From Phytoseiulus persimilis (Eukaryota > Arthropoda > Arachnida > Mesostigmata > Phytoseiidae), in NCBI GenBank assembly GCA_037576195.1, contig CM075101.1, positions 47,802,001-47,866,000 of the forward strand: 64,000 nucleotides of DNA, read 5' to 3'. The position numbers and the translations under genes were made by a program. Position 1 is the stretch's first letter. Each line of letters begins with the position of its first letter. Shown one piece after another: positions 34,158 through 47,310 of this stretch. The notes beneath the pieces were generated by a model, which saw only the letters and a program-made list of their open reading frames with translations, had not been told where the DNA came from and made no database searches.

Positions 34158-37100
34158 TAGAAATAGGGAGATACTCGAAAGAGAAAGAGTGCAAATCCAC
34201 TACTCTGATTTTCTACTGTCCAGTAATGGGAACAGAATGGTCTGCGTACATCGAGTGACCATGCCGGAACCTCAGTGGTTCGTACTTACGAGGAGTCTGA
34301 GTTCCCCCTCCGGGACACTCGAGAATGCTGGCAGGAGCGCCGATTCAAGTCTCCCAGTCTGACCCTAATTGCTGCAACAATGTGCCGCCGTACCCATTAG
34401 AGCCAAACGATTCCATTGATTATAGATGGGTCTGCCGCTGCCATGAGCATTCGTGAGGGCATGGAAGATGGGACGAAAAGTGTGCAGACTGATTCGGCTC
34501 GGGCCTCTCGACGAGGTTGTAACCGATCGTTGGGCTCCGCGTGTCGAATACGTGACGAGACTTTTCGATTCACGCGTTCGCCACGGCTACTACCTGCCCG
34601 TTAGCGGTGAGGCCTTCACTGTAGTCGCCGGCTGCAGGAACTCCTCTCCGACTCAGTCGCGATAGAAAGAGATGTGAATGCGTGTGCATGACGACGATTC
34701 ATCGTGGGGCATCGGAATGAGCCGTAGGAGCTCTCTCTCTCCACTGTACATAAAGCGCTTACCGGGTCCGGCTCGAAGTGGTCCCGGGAAGTTGGAGCGG
34801 GAGCCCACCGGGATAGATACCGCCCTCCTCATCGCTTCTTCATGAATGTCTCCACCGAAATCTCTCTGTTCTCGTCCCAGCCTATGGTTTTCGTGTATGA
34901 TGCGGGAGCGTACGGATGATGTTCTGTTAGTTTGAGCCGAACGCGTTCAGCGAGTGCGAGCTCGCATACTCATTATGTTACACACGGGAGTTCTTATCCT
35001 CGCAGCTGTGAACCTTATCTAGGCGGGTCGTTGCGTCGATTTGCTCCATTGATCAAGGAGCGCTTCCTAATATGCAGCGTGCAGAGGTACGGTGATGTCG
35101 GGGAAGATGTCAGAGGATCGATCGTTGCAAGAGATTCAAACGAGAAGGTCATTCAATAAATTGAGGCTTGCGGAAACGTCTCTGATTTCATTACCCTGAT
35201 AATCTCCAACACCGAAACAAATCAGCAACATCAGCCGATAGTCGGATGGAAGCGTCCGATGATTTCCTTTTCCAGGGCTATCGTCACAAACTGACCCTAT
35301 TCGAGGGTTACGCGCAGCCCGAGAATCGATCCCGCTCACCTCATTTATCTCCACGGGGATTGACTTCCATCATCCCATGATTAATGCGTGCAATCCAACG
35401 CCGGGGCGTGCATGCCAACGTCTGAACGCCGCTCCTTGCGCGGCAACTTGGTCCAGCTTCGACGCGTGCTCAATGTGGAGCCGATCTTCAAGAAGGGTAT
35501 GACGCTCGGTTCTATCCAGCCTGCTCGTGGATCCCTCCGTTTGTTCTGATCAGTATCCACATGTTTGATGCATTCGGAGATCGAACGATCGATGTACACA
35601 ACCGCCTCCACTCGCGCGCCCGCAAGTTCGCAAACCGGACGCCGCGCTGGTGACTGTGGATGGGCGACGATATCTCCGTACTTGGTGCGTCCGACGCATG
35701 CATTCTCTGTTTAGATAGAACAGGCTTAGTATTAATCCAGGCCAAACGAGCGGTGTCGCAATGCGAACCACACGGGAGAGAACCATTGACGCCCTGTTCA
35801 TCAAGTTCCCCCACAGACTCTGGCCTGATGGCGAGATTGCGGCAAAACTTCGCCCCCGGAATCTTTGTTCTGGAGAGCAACGATCGGACATGTAGATTAT
35901 GGTTTGCGTAGCATACGCGCTGAAGCGGGCGACTCGCAGACGCAGGAAGCGCTATGGGTTTGGTTGCCCGAGGCGGTACAAACTTACGGTATGTTCGAGT
36001 ACCACCTCCGATTGATCATCACCCGTTCGATCCAGGTTTTGCGGAGAGTCGATCGATACGTGAATCCATCGCTTTGGTCGGGCTCGACGATCTCTGCTCG
36101 AAGCCGTGACATCGATTGGAGGAGCAGTTCGCCCCTGAAGAGATGCGCTTGATGAAGACGCTCAACACAAATGAGATTTCCGATTTTTAACTCGGAGTCA
36201 GCCAAACCGTTCGCGGCTGGCTCCCCCCTTCACGTGACCTCTGCGGAGGATGCCTTCGCTCCCGGATGGGATTTCGATTCCTCTCTGGCGTTCTGAATCA
36301 TCGATTGTCGTGAGGAATCAATATCTCACACAGTGATCTCCGAGTTTTCAAAGTGCACCCTCTCCGTCTAACTACCCGGTTCGTACTTTCTCTCCAAATA
36401 TCTGAGGACCTCGAGAACCGTATTGTTATAGATTTTTCGGATCGTTCTCCCGATTCTTGCGGAATATCCGCTCAGAGAATCCCAGGGCGAGCAGGAATCG
36501 CCGAAATGTATTGCGCTGAGGTATCGTTCGTTCCGAGACGCGGCGAGTTGAGTCTCGAAAAGCCACCTGTGCAAGGACGACTCTGCCAAGAGGCCATACA
36601 GTCGATGCCGGTGGATTACAGCGGAAAAAGATTAAGGAATCCGTGACAATGTTTCTCATCCCGTAACAGGGATAGGTTTTATATGAAAGGCCTGCCCGTG
36701 GCGCCAGCCGAACGGAAAGTTAGGACTCATCCGATGATCCTGTGTTGGATGCAGTTCCCAGCGCGATGAAATATTCAGGTGTTACGCTCTCAGGGCAGCC
36801 GTCAGTGGATGCGGACAGGACCCTTGGCGGGCCTGGTTTATGTTCGAGCCCACAGTCGGCCCACGTCCGCGGTTGGGTCACTGGTGGAAGTGCGGCGACA
36901 GATCGGCAGCCGAAGAGCCCGAGGAGGAGGAAAAACCTTATCGCGCCAATCACAAGAGCACCGTGGCATGAAAATGTCGTCTCGAATTTTGTCGACGGAT
37001 CGACAGCGAGTTGACCTTGGAGCGAGTCTGCACAGCTCCCTACAAATAGATTATTCCACCGCTGGCATCGCGAGAACACAAAAAGTGTCGTCAGCTGATC

Positions 37101-38548
37101 TTTGGCGTTCGTCTCGCTCTCCCATCTGTCCACGTCCATTTTCGATGGGAGCGGTTTCGTCCTGCGGATCCGGGGCGGATTGAATCAGTGACTGTTTGGG
37201 AGCTTACATGTTCGGCTCCTCCGCCGCTAGAATTGAGGGCAGCCCCATCAACTGTTGCTTTCGATTGATACTCTTATCGGATTTCGGGGCCCTCGCCATC
37301 GGACTCGACGTTAGAAGCTTTTTATGGCGTCGAGACGGCGAGAAGACTGGACAGCGATCGGAAATTACATCTCGGTGATGGACGATAGTATCGCCCCGAG
37401 ACTCGGAAGTTTTCGACTCGGGATAGCGTCCAAGTTCTAAGACACGAAGAGTGACGCGATCGAGTTTCTTATGTGTTTTTGTTTCCCCTGGAAATCGTGC
37501 CGCAATATGGGAGCGAGCCCTGGGCCCGAACGCAGGTCGAGCGGCATAATCTCGCGTCAGGGAGTGGATCTGGTTTTTCCCTCTCGTTCCAGAGAACTTT
37601 TCCTGCTCGCCCAGAGTCCTTGTCGGAGCAGTGCTGAAATTTTGACGAGGGAGCACCTTTGCTCTTCATCCATCGAATTCTGCTCCAAGGATCCAACGGA
37701 CCGTTCCTTGCCCGAACCGCAGTTCATCTCGGTCCGCTTTCCGCAATTCCCTTGGGAACCTCCGGTCCATGCAATTTGTCAGAATTCCTAATTTTAGCCC
37801 TTGCACTCACTCCAAGTTTGCGTTGCCAGGTCTTTCGGTTCTGCGTCGACTCGCGCGGCCCACCCGTCTTGCTGCGGCGGTCGGAGCAATATTTCAGTAG
37901 GGCTCCTTACGGAACGGAACCTCTGATGACCAACAGCGGCCACAAGATCGACGAAAAGCCCGCATCGCAATCATCGGTCCCGCGAAGGATGAAGACGAAA
38001 CCGCGAGCAGATGCGCGGCTCCGGGCCTGTCCACGCCAAGAGGACCACGCAGACCTCGACAAATGAATTTCGGAGGAGAATGGATCCAAGACGGAGAATA
38101 TTAAGCCAGAGGCTCAAGGACTAGCAGATTCGACGAAACTTGTGGATGAGTTAATTCGTCGATGAAAAGCCGGCGACCATAATCAATGAGCGCGAGGGCG
38201 TGCAGGACGTTTTATGGAACCTCGTCACGAAAGCCCCGGAGTCGAAAATTGGCTTCGTTCGATGCAGGTCTGTGAGTTTCGGCGCTTGGGCTCCGAGTTG
38301 GCAACACGGGATCATCGGCTCCAAATCCGGGAAACGTGGATGCGATGGAATTGAATGGACTTGACGTCACCGCTCGTGTGGTTTCGAATCACTCCCGATG
38401 TCGTGATGGATTCCACTAGATCGAAAGCCCGCCCGCCCGACCGATCGACGCTAGATCGAGCTTGACCATGAAACGTTCATCAGTCCCAGAAGGCGAACCA
38501 TGGCGGGGTGCGGTGAGAAGCTTCCATTTGAAATCCGATCGATCCAGT

Positions 38549-38560
38549 GGGGGGGGGGGG
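38549..38560 (+). repeat. Poly-G run, 12 bases
   Basis: An uninterrupted guanine homopolymer in otherwise unique DNA. Confidence 0.95.
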
Positions 38561-40451
38561 TCGGATCTTTCGCGGCGGTTCGGGAAAACTGACATCGATA
38601 TTGAAATCAGCGAACACCGCTTCTAGATAGTACACCGTAGTGTTGACGACCGTTACAGAGCGTGAGCTGTTGAGAAGAAGGATAATTTGTGGACGTTTCG
38701 AACGCCATAATCTTCGGATGTTCATTATAATCTCGTCTGCTACATGCTCCCCATGACGGCGATCTGCGGTTTTAATCAACTTATGTGAACGTATACTCCT
38801 GATTGCTTTCTCCCCGTCCGAAACATCACAGCGGCCGAAGCCAGCGGAAACCTCGAATAGCAAACAATGACTTATGTTGGGAAGAGCAAGCTACCGACTG
38901 ACACGGGGGGCAGCGGATTGCCGCTCGGTGGCTCACTCGATCCGACGCAGAGTTCTTCGCGGCGCGTGCTCGGTTCGGGTCCGAGAATAGTGACGGCGGG
39001 CGAAGACTCACGATTCCCGCCGGGGAGCGCCTCCCGCAGCGGTGATGGAGCTGAGCGACCAGACACCAGACCTCCCGATTGCGGAAGGCGCTACTAAAGT
39101 TGACGTCGCGCGGCACACCAAAATACCTGTCGAGTATCGATTGGTCACAGGAAGCAGCTAATTGAGCGGAAGTTCCCGAACACTTTTTCAGCAACGGAGC
39201 CCCAGACGACAAGGCGCATGAAGTCGAGGTTATGAGGTCTCCTTGAAAGGATACACCGAGGTCCGCGATTCTGTTTGAGCCGAAAATTGGGCGGGAAGGC
39301 GAGTTGCGACTCGAGGGCGCACGGCTCTTCCCCCAAATGGATATTCCTGACACGTGGGTTGCGTGTCCTCGACGACCGAGCGTCGCTTCGTCATTGTTCT
39401 CGGGTGGGCATGCCCCTCCAGCGAATTGATCTGGCCCAGCCGCGACGCGACTCCCTCTCTGGCCCGGAGAGTGCTTCCCTTTGTCTCCGTAGCTATTTAT
39501 CCACATCGATCTCGGCGAGAAATGTGATTACGTGTTACTGTGGACCGCGCGACACTGTGTACTCATGGAACGCGTTCCCGTAGAGATTGGCGGTTTCCGG
39601 CGACCGTGCGTTGCTTGTGTTCAGACGCAGCCCGGCCGGCTGACACGATCCGTTGACAAGCATCATTGCCGTTGTTTCTGGAATTCAGAACCTCCTTTCA
39701 GTCGGGCCACGTACAGGATTCACTGAAGCGGACGCTGCAACTGGAATGAGAAACAGTGAGGATTGGTAAAAACGAGCTTCGAAGGATACCCGTGAAGTCT
39801 TGGACGCCAGGCCCCGCTGCTTCGGGGTTCCGCTTCGGGGCCCGGCATCGAAGCGCCCTCTGACGGTGGAGGTCGGCTGGTGTCTTGCAAGCTCTCAGAA
39901 CGTGCTGGACCTTCGAACAGTGCACTGCTCTCACGTCGCCGCTGCAGCCGTTGTTGTTGTTATTTGTAATTATTACTGAAATTTTTAATCTCATTGTTGT
40001 AGTGATGTTGGTGTTGGTGGTGTCTGCTGTTGGCGTGCGGTGCTCCAAGTGGATCGAGAGGAATTTCTCATAATAGACGACAGCAACGACTTATCAACAA
40101 AGGAATTCCCTCCACCGTGGGTCCTCGACCTGAGTTCAACGGTCTTGTGTTCTGCGCTTCTCTTCGAACCAGCGGCCCGGGAGTTCCTCGAGTGACCCGC
40201 TCGGCCGTTCGGTTGTCAACAGAATCATCAATGGGTCGACATATCATCGTCGTTCTGTCTGCACATTGATCACTCATTCCGCGTACTCATCAATCATTCG
40301 ACTCGCTCATCGACTGCTGAGTTGTCGGGTGGCCGACCGGCGGGACCTTTCTGTGCAGTGCTTCTTATCCGGACTTCTGTTCAGGAAGGTTTAGAATGTG
40401 AATGCCATTCGAACGTTTCGTGAGCGACGTGATTTCCAATACCTGTGTGAT

Positions 40452-40922
40452 TCAGACGATCTCGATGACTTCGATTTGATACGACGAGCACTTGTTCTGG
40501 GTAAGTTTCTTGGGCTTTTCGGGGTGTTTGGATCGATGTGAGCCCGGAGCACAGCTTTCTGATGAGAACAGTTCCGTTCGAACAAAGAGGATGCGGACGT
40601 CAGCACCTGGTGGAGGGTTCATGAAAGTCGACGACGCTGCCGGCTCGAACCGGGGACGCTCAGAGCAGATTCCCGTAGGAAGCGACACAGCGACCCGCAT
40701 TTGGGAGTTGGAAGAGTCTTCTACTTCCGGAGCGGGGTCGTCATCCCGTGGGCTAGGCTTTAAATCGTCCCGGCGTCTTCGAGGGGCTGGATGCATGACA
40801 GTCCCTCGCGTCATGCTTCCAGGGCTCTCTTCCCTTTGTGCCATGCTATCTCGGTGGAGTTCTTTCACGCACAGTTGGAGCTTTTGAAGTTCTTGAGTGA
40901 AAGTCCGCGGTGCTCCGGGCAA
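40452..40922 (-). CDS. Unidentified exon-like open frame
   Basis: I do not recognise this protein. The minus-strand frame is 156 codons. It opens with an amphipathic segment with regularly spaced leucines (QELQKLQLCVKELHRDSMAQ), then a basic-acidic low-complexity part (RRRRDDLKPSPRDDDPAPEV). A possible donor (cag|gtgctg) sits in frame about two thirds through, and a neighbouring minus frame (40606-40391) continues with similar composition, so the true exon may be shorter. The plus strand is also open for 131 codons here, which weakens the call. It could be chance. Confidence 0.18.
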   Translation of the reverse strand: MPGAPRTFTQELQKLQLCVKELHRDSMAQREESPGSMTRGTVMHPAPRRRRDDLKPSPRDDDPAPEVEDSSNSQMRVAVSLPTGICSERPRFEPAASSTFMNPPPGADVRILFVRTELFSSESCAPGSHRSKHPEKPKKLTQNKCSSYQIEVIEIV

Positions 40923-43900
40923 TCTGACTCCGGAGCTGTACGTCGACGTGTTCTGACTCGCGACGAGGTTTTCCCGCTTGTCATATCTTCGAGCTTTCTT
41001 CCCACGCGTCTTTGGTCGATTCTGGGTTCGTGCGGGCTCGGTTTAGTTCCTCTCCGAGCAGGCCGGAGCTTCCGGATTCGAACCCCGTCAGAGATCGATT
41101 CGGAGGACTCCGGCTCAAGGGCAGAATCACTGCAACCGCGCCCAAACAATTTCATCAACAGAAACATGGACTTGCGTATGAGGATCCTGGAAAAACCGGC
41201 TCCGCATTTCTGGAAGCGGTGCGGGCTGACACGCCCCCCGTCAGCAGATGGATTCCGGGATGCCCTTGCAAGCGCCGTCAGGAACACACAGTACTCTGTG
41301 TTTTGAGGAAACAAGGGGTGGACAGAGAGAGAGAGAGAGGGATAGAGAGAGAGAGAGATAGGGAGAGAGAGAGAGAGGGAGAGGGGGAGAGGGAGAGAGA
41401 GACAGGTCGTGCGGGTGGAAACCGAACCGATCATTCGAAAACTGTACGCGACTGCAGGGCTGCATACACACGGCTCAGAAGGGCGTTCAATGGAGAACTC
41501 TTCGAGAGCTTCGCAGAGTAGATCGAACAGGAAACGGAGGGATAGCGATGTACGGTTCGGAGTGAAGTCAGAGAGGAAGAATCTTAGTTTTGACGGAATC
41601 GACGCAGGGTTACAGGAGAGCTTTGCTGTCTTCGACTGAGCCCCGCTCGGAGAAGTTTTTGAACTCAATGATTTCCGGCCTTGAGTCTTGTGAAAGGGCG
41701 AGAGGAGGATCTGAGTCAGCTTCTGCAAATTCGAGGGAGGATTCGACCACGTCGTTGAGTAGTGCTGCAAACCCCGTGATTCGTTTTTTCACATGACAGT
41801 TTCCTCTCCCTCGAAACCCTTCCAGCTCATGCAGCGCAATGTCGCTCCCCGATCTCAGATCTTCCCACAGGACAGTGCCGGAGTGTTCCACAATGTGTTC
41901 ATTAGAGGCAGGGCGCTGAGACCACTTCGATAAGGGGAAATGATAACGAATCGTCCTCGGTATTACGTTTGGCTAGTTTCTGCAAGTTCCGATGGAGAAT
42001 TAGCAGGACGGCTCTCCCAATCTGGTGGGAGCTCAGCTGAATCTCGAGAGTCTTCCGAACGATAATAGGACAGGTAACAATGCAGTTCTCGGAACTCCGC
42101 AGGCATGCGAATTCAGTATTCGCGCCCGAATCAACGGTTCAAGCCGACACAATCGAATCATATTCCGTGTCCGCGCGAAACATGTGCCACTGAGCATGGG
42201 CACAAAGCGCTTGATCCATATTCATGAAGTGCAGTCGGGCGTTGAGGCTCAGCCCGGTAGAGACGTCTACTGAAAGGTGTCCATGGTGGAACACATCGGA
42301 GCTGGATCCAATGATACGAGCTTCGAGTCGGTTCACGGTAGTGTCAAATGAGTGTTACGTGACACGAGCGCACGCGTGATAAATTGGAAATCGATGAGAC
42401 AGTAGACGATTGGCGGAGCTCCAACAGAGCGATTGGTGGTTCTGTCAGACGAATAATACAACCAGAACGTTCCGTGTTCGGGATAACTGAACTTTGACCG
42501 GTCTGGAGGCCGGCGTAGGGTCAGTACGGCTTTGCTCGTGAAGAAATACCCCTACTCTCCTCTGATGGGACAAAGTAGAAGAAGCGAGCGTGAGACAGGA
42601 CTCCTGGTCGACGCGGTGTATTTCAACCGCCCTCGGAAAACTCGTACGAGGAAATCGTCCGGGCTCCGAGACGGGAATCCCTGTCGGGTTTCCATCCAAG
42701 ATTTCTTGTTGGCAGGCGGGAGTCACGGCCTCACGCTCGTATCAGGATAAAACGATCCCCCTGAATATTCCGGAAATCAATTCGCTCAACAACGATGCTC
42801 CCCGGATGTTTTCGGGTACTTGGGAATTGCTCGATAGCTCGTCCACAAATCGAGAACGATGCATCACGTGTGAGGTTCAACCTCGGCCGCATCAACATTC
42901 GATTTGTTACAAATATATTCACATTGCTCGACTAACCAAAAGTGACATCGAGTCCCAGAGTTATCATCATTGACGGCGAGGAAGGATCGTGAGGGTGAGC
43001 TGACATCTTGCAGGCGATCCCGATTATATGAATATTTTTTCACATTTATTATCGGAGATCATCGAAGTCCCGATGTGCCTCTGGCGCGATGAGTATATCT
43101 ACCTGGCAGTGGGCCGAATAGCTTCGGAGCCAGGGTTGCTCTCCCCCTCGCGAGGGAAAGAGAGAGAGAGAGGGGCAGTAGACCGAATTTTCGGGGTGCT
43201 TTGGGACGTTGAGTTGGTTCTCATTCGTTCGTTCCAATGATCTGTTGGAGTATCCTTCCGAATCGCGAATCCGTAAAGAAACAGTCCCTGCTTGACGGAA
43301 CGTCAACCTGCAAGGATGCGCTCGAGCGGAATGTAACGACACAGCGGCTAGCCGTCAAGTCGAAATGCGTGCTCCAACGGAAGCTCATGTTCGTGATAGG
43401 CTTCAAAACATGGAGGAAGGCTCGGAAACTGAGAGCGACGCGCCGAACGAGGAAACGAGACAAACACCAAGCATCCGAAGGCGACGACTTCCTCGCTGCA
43501 TTTTACTCCGTTTTCGTTCTGAATATCTTACATTCATTGTTCTCAGCAAGGAATCTCTAAAACTCATTCAATTTCCATATGCATAACGCTCGATGTTGGC
43601 GGAGTCTTCTCAGCGGGAAGCAAGCGAATCTTCTTCGACGATTTTGTTGGAAGGACCGACCCGTTTTCATCTAGCCACTCGCCGAAAAACTATCACATTG
43701 AGGGAATATCGTCGAGGGCTACTCGGTTTTGCTTCTCAGATTCCCTCAAACTTCTGGTCGGAGGATTTCGCGAGGTCCACCTCGTGCTGTACTAAAACAG
43801 CTCGAGCGACAACTCGATTACATGGAGCGTTGAAGAATGTCCACAACCAACTGCCTCAAGGCGCCACGCTGATATGGGGAAGCGCTCGGTCGCGCCTTTC

Positions 43901-45318
43901 ATCCTAGGTGTTAGACGACGGGAAGTCGGATTCCAATCGCTCTTTCTCAACACTCGATTTGAACATGGCGGGCCTGCGAGGGACGGTTCATTTCGCTCCG
44001 GATGCATCATGATGGCGAACACATCGAGTTTAACACTCTCTGTACGCCGCGGATGTTGGATCTCAGATCAAGGAGCAACATCGCACCGTCCCAAGCCGGC
44101 CCTTCACATTCCTCTGCCTCGCGATCTCGGGAGAACCAGCCACTATGGACCGGGACACCCGAGTGCCCAAGCAACTCGGTTCTTGAACGGTAGCCGACGT
44201 TTTCAAGCCCGTCTTCACGCTAATCAGGACCACGCATTTGTCCTACCCGCCGCGAATTCGATTTGGGGATCCCGAAACCCGGAAGCTGAGCGATCGCGAC
44301 GTTTTTGTTCACGAAAACTCGATTGGGTCCGTTCGATAATCCCTTGTGATCCGCCCCTCAGCTCGACTCGCGTGATCCCTGTTTTGCTCGCTCGGCAAAC
44401 GCTCTCCTCCGAGAAATACGCACGACAAGCGCAAAAACCCCTCTTGTGGGTCAACCCACGAGGTTAGCCCCTTTCCCTGCGCTCTGAACCTCTCATCGGA
44501 TCCCCGACAAGTTATATCTTCTCAGATATCTCTCTTCGTCTCGTGCTGTGTAGCCAAAGCCCTCGGTTGATGTTGTTGTTCGCTTTTCCTCTTTAGGGAG
44601 CAGAGATAGCGGAGGAACCGCGTTTCAGCATTCCTGGAGAAAGGGAATCCTGTGGAACGTTCGTCCATGCACAGTGAGGGACAGCTCGTAACCGCCGACC
44701 GTCGCTCCGTTTGCCTCCGAGAATTGAGGCTTTTCGAAATCCCGACGTCTATTGAACGTCGACAACCTCTCAAAAACTAGTTCCAAAACTAAGCTGGAGG
44801 AGGGCGCTTCTTATCGAGGTATGAGGCTCCGCTGCAATCCGATCCGAGGCGCTCTCTGGGAATGCGTTCATGATGTACGCGCAAGAGCGTCCCGCTACTC
44901 CAGGAATCGGATGTTGATCGCTTGAGTCGGAAAAACTGGCGTTCTGTTGATCGCTCCGAGCTCATTTCGTTCTTGATCTCGGCGTGCCCTAGGACCTGTT
45001 GTCTTCCGATTTGTCGATACAACAAACAATGACTCCGGAAAAACTTCTGTGATGAAGCCTTCCGCCGGCAGCTCCAGTTAGTAGAACACTGATATTGGGA
45101 GACGTCGATGATCGAAGCTCTCTACGTCTGTCCGTCAGTTCGTGCAATCCATGGATTGATCGATCCATGGTTCGACAGTCCGTCATCGTCGGTCTTCGTA
45201 ACTCTGCACCAACTCGAATGCAGAATCAGGAAAATGAAGTGATTCCGCTCCCACTTGTGAGTGGAAAAGTTATCCTCTCGAGAAAACTCAGCTCAAAGGG
45301 TCCATGGTCTTTTTGCAG
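40923..45318. other. Unique DNA, no gene recognised
   Basis: It holds a GA microsatellite at 41322-41405 and a short GA run near 43158-43174. A 301-codon minus frame (41770-40865) runs through the GA repeat, reading it as a serine/leucine repeat. It carries no recognisable domain and is probably kept open by the repeat. Several exon-like stretches bounded by cag acceptors occur (for example after acatcttgcag at 43014), but none can be joined into a recognised protein. Confidence 0.45.
41322..41405 (+). repeat. (GA)n microsatellite
   Basis: A nearly pure gagaga tract with a few GATA and GGG interruptions. Confidence 0.95.
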
Positions 45319-45584
45319 AGGCATTTCCCGCACCGCATACCGAAATTCCCAAGACCGATTCGTTCGGAACTGTGAACTCTGATCCACCGAAACCGACTTC
45401 AGCGAAACCTCTCCGTCCGAACCGAAGTCTTGAAAGGAGTTTCGACAATATTCCGGGCGAGATCCCTGTTCGAGTCAGGTTCGGAGGAAAACCTCGGAGG
45501 TCCGGCATGGGAACAGGCAAACAAGTTCCCTCAAACTCGATACAGCGAGTTTGTTCGCTTCAAATGTCGCTGCGAATGAAATGA
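45319..45584 (+). CDS. Unidentified exon-like open frame, proline/basic-rich
   Basis: A pyrimidine-rich acceptor (ggtctttttgcag) is followed by a stop-free frame encoding a polar, proline-rich stretch (SDPPKPTSAKPLRPNRSLER, then IPGEIPVRVRFGGKPRRS) that ends at a stop near 45584. The composition looks like disordered coding sequence, but I know no family match and found no partner exon. The minus strand is also open over part of it. Confidence 0.22.
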
Positions 45585-47218
45585 TCTGTGGCGAAAGCTC
45601 CAGAGGTGGGCGAGTGACGCCAACGACAGCATCTGAGAAGAGAAGAGGCAGAGAAAACATCAATAACTAAGATTGACTGTCTCGATTCCGGGAACACTTC
45701 CCGGGACGAACGGAGGCCTTGTGTGGGATTTAATGTAGCGGAAAAGAAGTGATGTGAATTGCTCCGAGAAGGGCCGGACCCTTCCATCGAATTTCAGTTG
45801 CGGGAACACATAGGACTTTAAACGGGAGCCGTGCTTCAGTAAAGATTGCCTCAATGTATATCCTTCATGCTGCTGGCACAACTAAGACCGTCTCCATTAA
45901 TTCCGCGGCCGAGACAACTTTTCTCGGCTCTGCCGACGACGTAACTTGCTCTCGTCCTGCCAGCAGCACAGCTCCTACGAAACGACGTGCGTTTCATGCC
46001 AGTTTTCAGTTACTCACTCCGCTCGGTTCCTCGCCGAAAAAGAGAATGCCGCAGGGCAGCAAGAGTTTGTGTCTGCTCGTTCCGTCTCTCGCTGTTTGTG
46101 CTGCCGCGAACAACAACGATTTCCCGACCGCGTCCGGAGCTCGACCGGGAAAGAATCGAATTCGTTTGAACGTCCCTGCTGCGTATCAGTTAATCAGTTG
46201 CTTTGACTGGCTGCCCAGAACGAGATCTCTTAACGACCTCCGGGCCGTCAGCTCGCGATGCCGCATGTTCTCGACATCCTCGACACCTTGTTCAAGTGCT
46301 TGTGTACGTCATCTCGTCTTCATAAATCTCGGATGATTCCTGGTGTTCATATCTCAGCTCGTGTCAATTTTCGACGTTTTCAGTTTATGATCCATTCCCG
46401 TTGTTGGCTTCTGTGCCTCCGGGAAACTGATTCTCGGACCTTGGGCTCTCCAGCAGTCCCGACGGTGGGACTTTTTCGGGAGACGAGTTTTCTCCCGGCA
46501 GTCGCAAGCACCAACGGATTCAGAGTGAACATTGCTCTCGACAGAAGACGCGAGTGAGTCAGCCGCGGCAAGAAAGCACCCTTGGACAAGTCGTGAAATG
46601 TGCTTAGCGGTTCGAGAGAGCGCTTCGCGTAGAGCGCCAACCGAGCAGCAACTATGATTACTGGGTTTGGGGCCCTAGTCGTCAGTGGGGCCCGATTTAG
46701 CGTTTGAGTGTGCGAGCCACTTGGTGAAGGGGCGGGGGGCGGTATCGCTCCGGAAATTCACACCTGTTGTTCATCCGTTCCGTCGATGTTCCCGGCCTCT
46801 CAACGGGAGCCGAGACAGGACGAAGAATTCGACGGGCGAAGGGAGGAAGGGGCGGGCGCGAGGCATGAATCGCTCGACGAAGTCAATTTTCCACCTCGAG
46901 AGCTCTCAGAACCTCCTACGCTCGCGTCCTCGCGCTGGACGGTCTGGCAAAGACGTCGCACTCACGGTCATATTTATTGCCCGAGTGGATTAGAGCAACG
47001 ACTTCATCCTGTTCCGTTCCTGTCTGACACGAAAAGAAAATAAGTCATAAAACCTCATCGGAACGATTTTTCGCGCTGGACGTTGTCCGTCGCTATCAAG
47101 CTCGCTGTTTTCTCCCCACCACGGCCGTCGACTCGGGTTTTGCAGGGCTCATCCGATTCTCCCAACTATCGTCTGATGCCAAGTCACGTCTAATCCCTTT
47201 GATAACGAAACCTGAGAA

Positions 47219-47310
47219 TCTCTCTCTGTATCTCTCTCTCTCTCCGTCTGTCTCTCTGTATCTCTCTCTCGCTCCCTCTCTCTCTCCGCACTCTTTCTCT
47301 CTCCCCCTCA
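47219..47310 (+). repeat. (TC)n pyrimidine microsatellite
   Basis: Imperfect tctctc repeats with gta and cgt interruptions; GA-rich on the minus strand, the reverse orientation of the tracts near 34 and 41 kb. Confidence 0.95.

Larger units (their letters stand above)
33049..40451. other. Unique DNA downstream of the SLC18-like exons; no complete gene recognised
   Basis: The missing TM12/C-terminal exon should lie at the left of this interval. A phase-1-compatible start is seen at 34426 (after ttgattatag), encoding DGSAAAMSI in the place of the family GPSAGGAIA. A hydrophobic, stop-terminated frame (ARILIMLHTGVLILAAVNLI) lies at 34951-35022. The two do not join in phase, so neither is annotated as an exon. 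A basic and polar frame at 37833-38066 after a good acceptor (tttgcgttgccag) looks tail-like but is unassigned. Otherwise the interval has a GA-rich tract, a 12-base poly-G run and chance-looking frames. Confidence 0.4.

Noticed and set aside
41068-41090. Second tRNA-like B box (ggattcgaacc)
   Set aside because: No A box or cloverleaf partner at the required distance.
40865-41770. 301-codon minus-strand gene
   Set aside because: The frame is carried by a GA microsatellite read as a Ser/Leu repeat, with no domain or start support.
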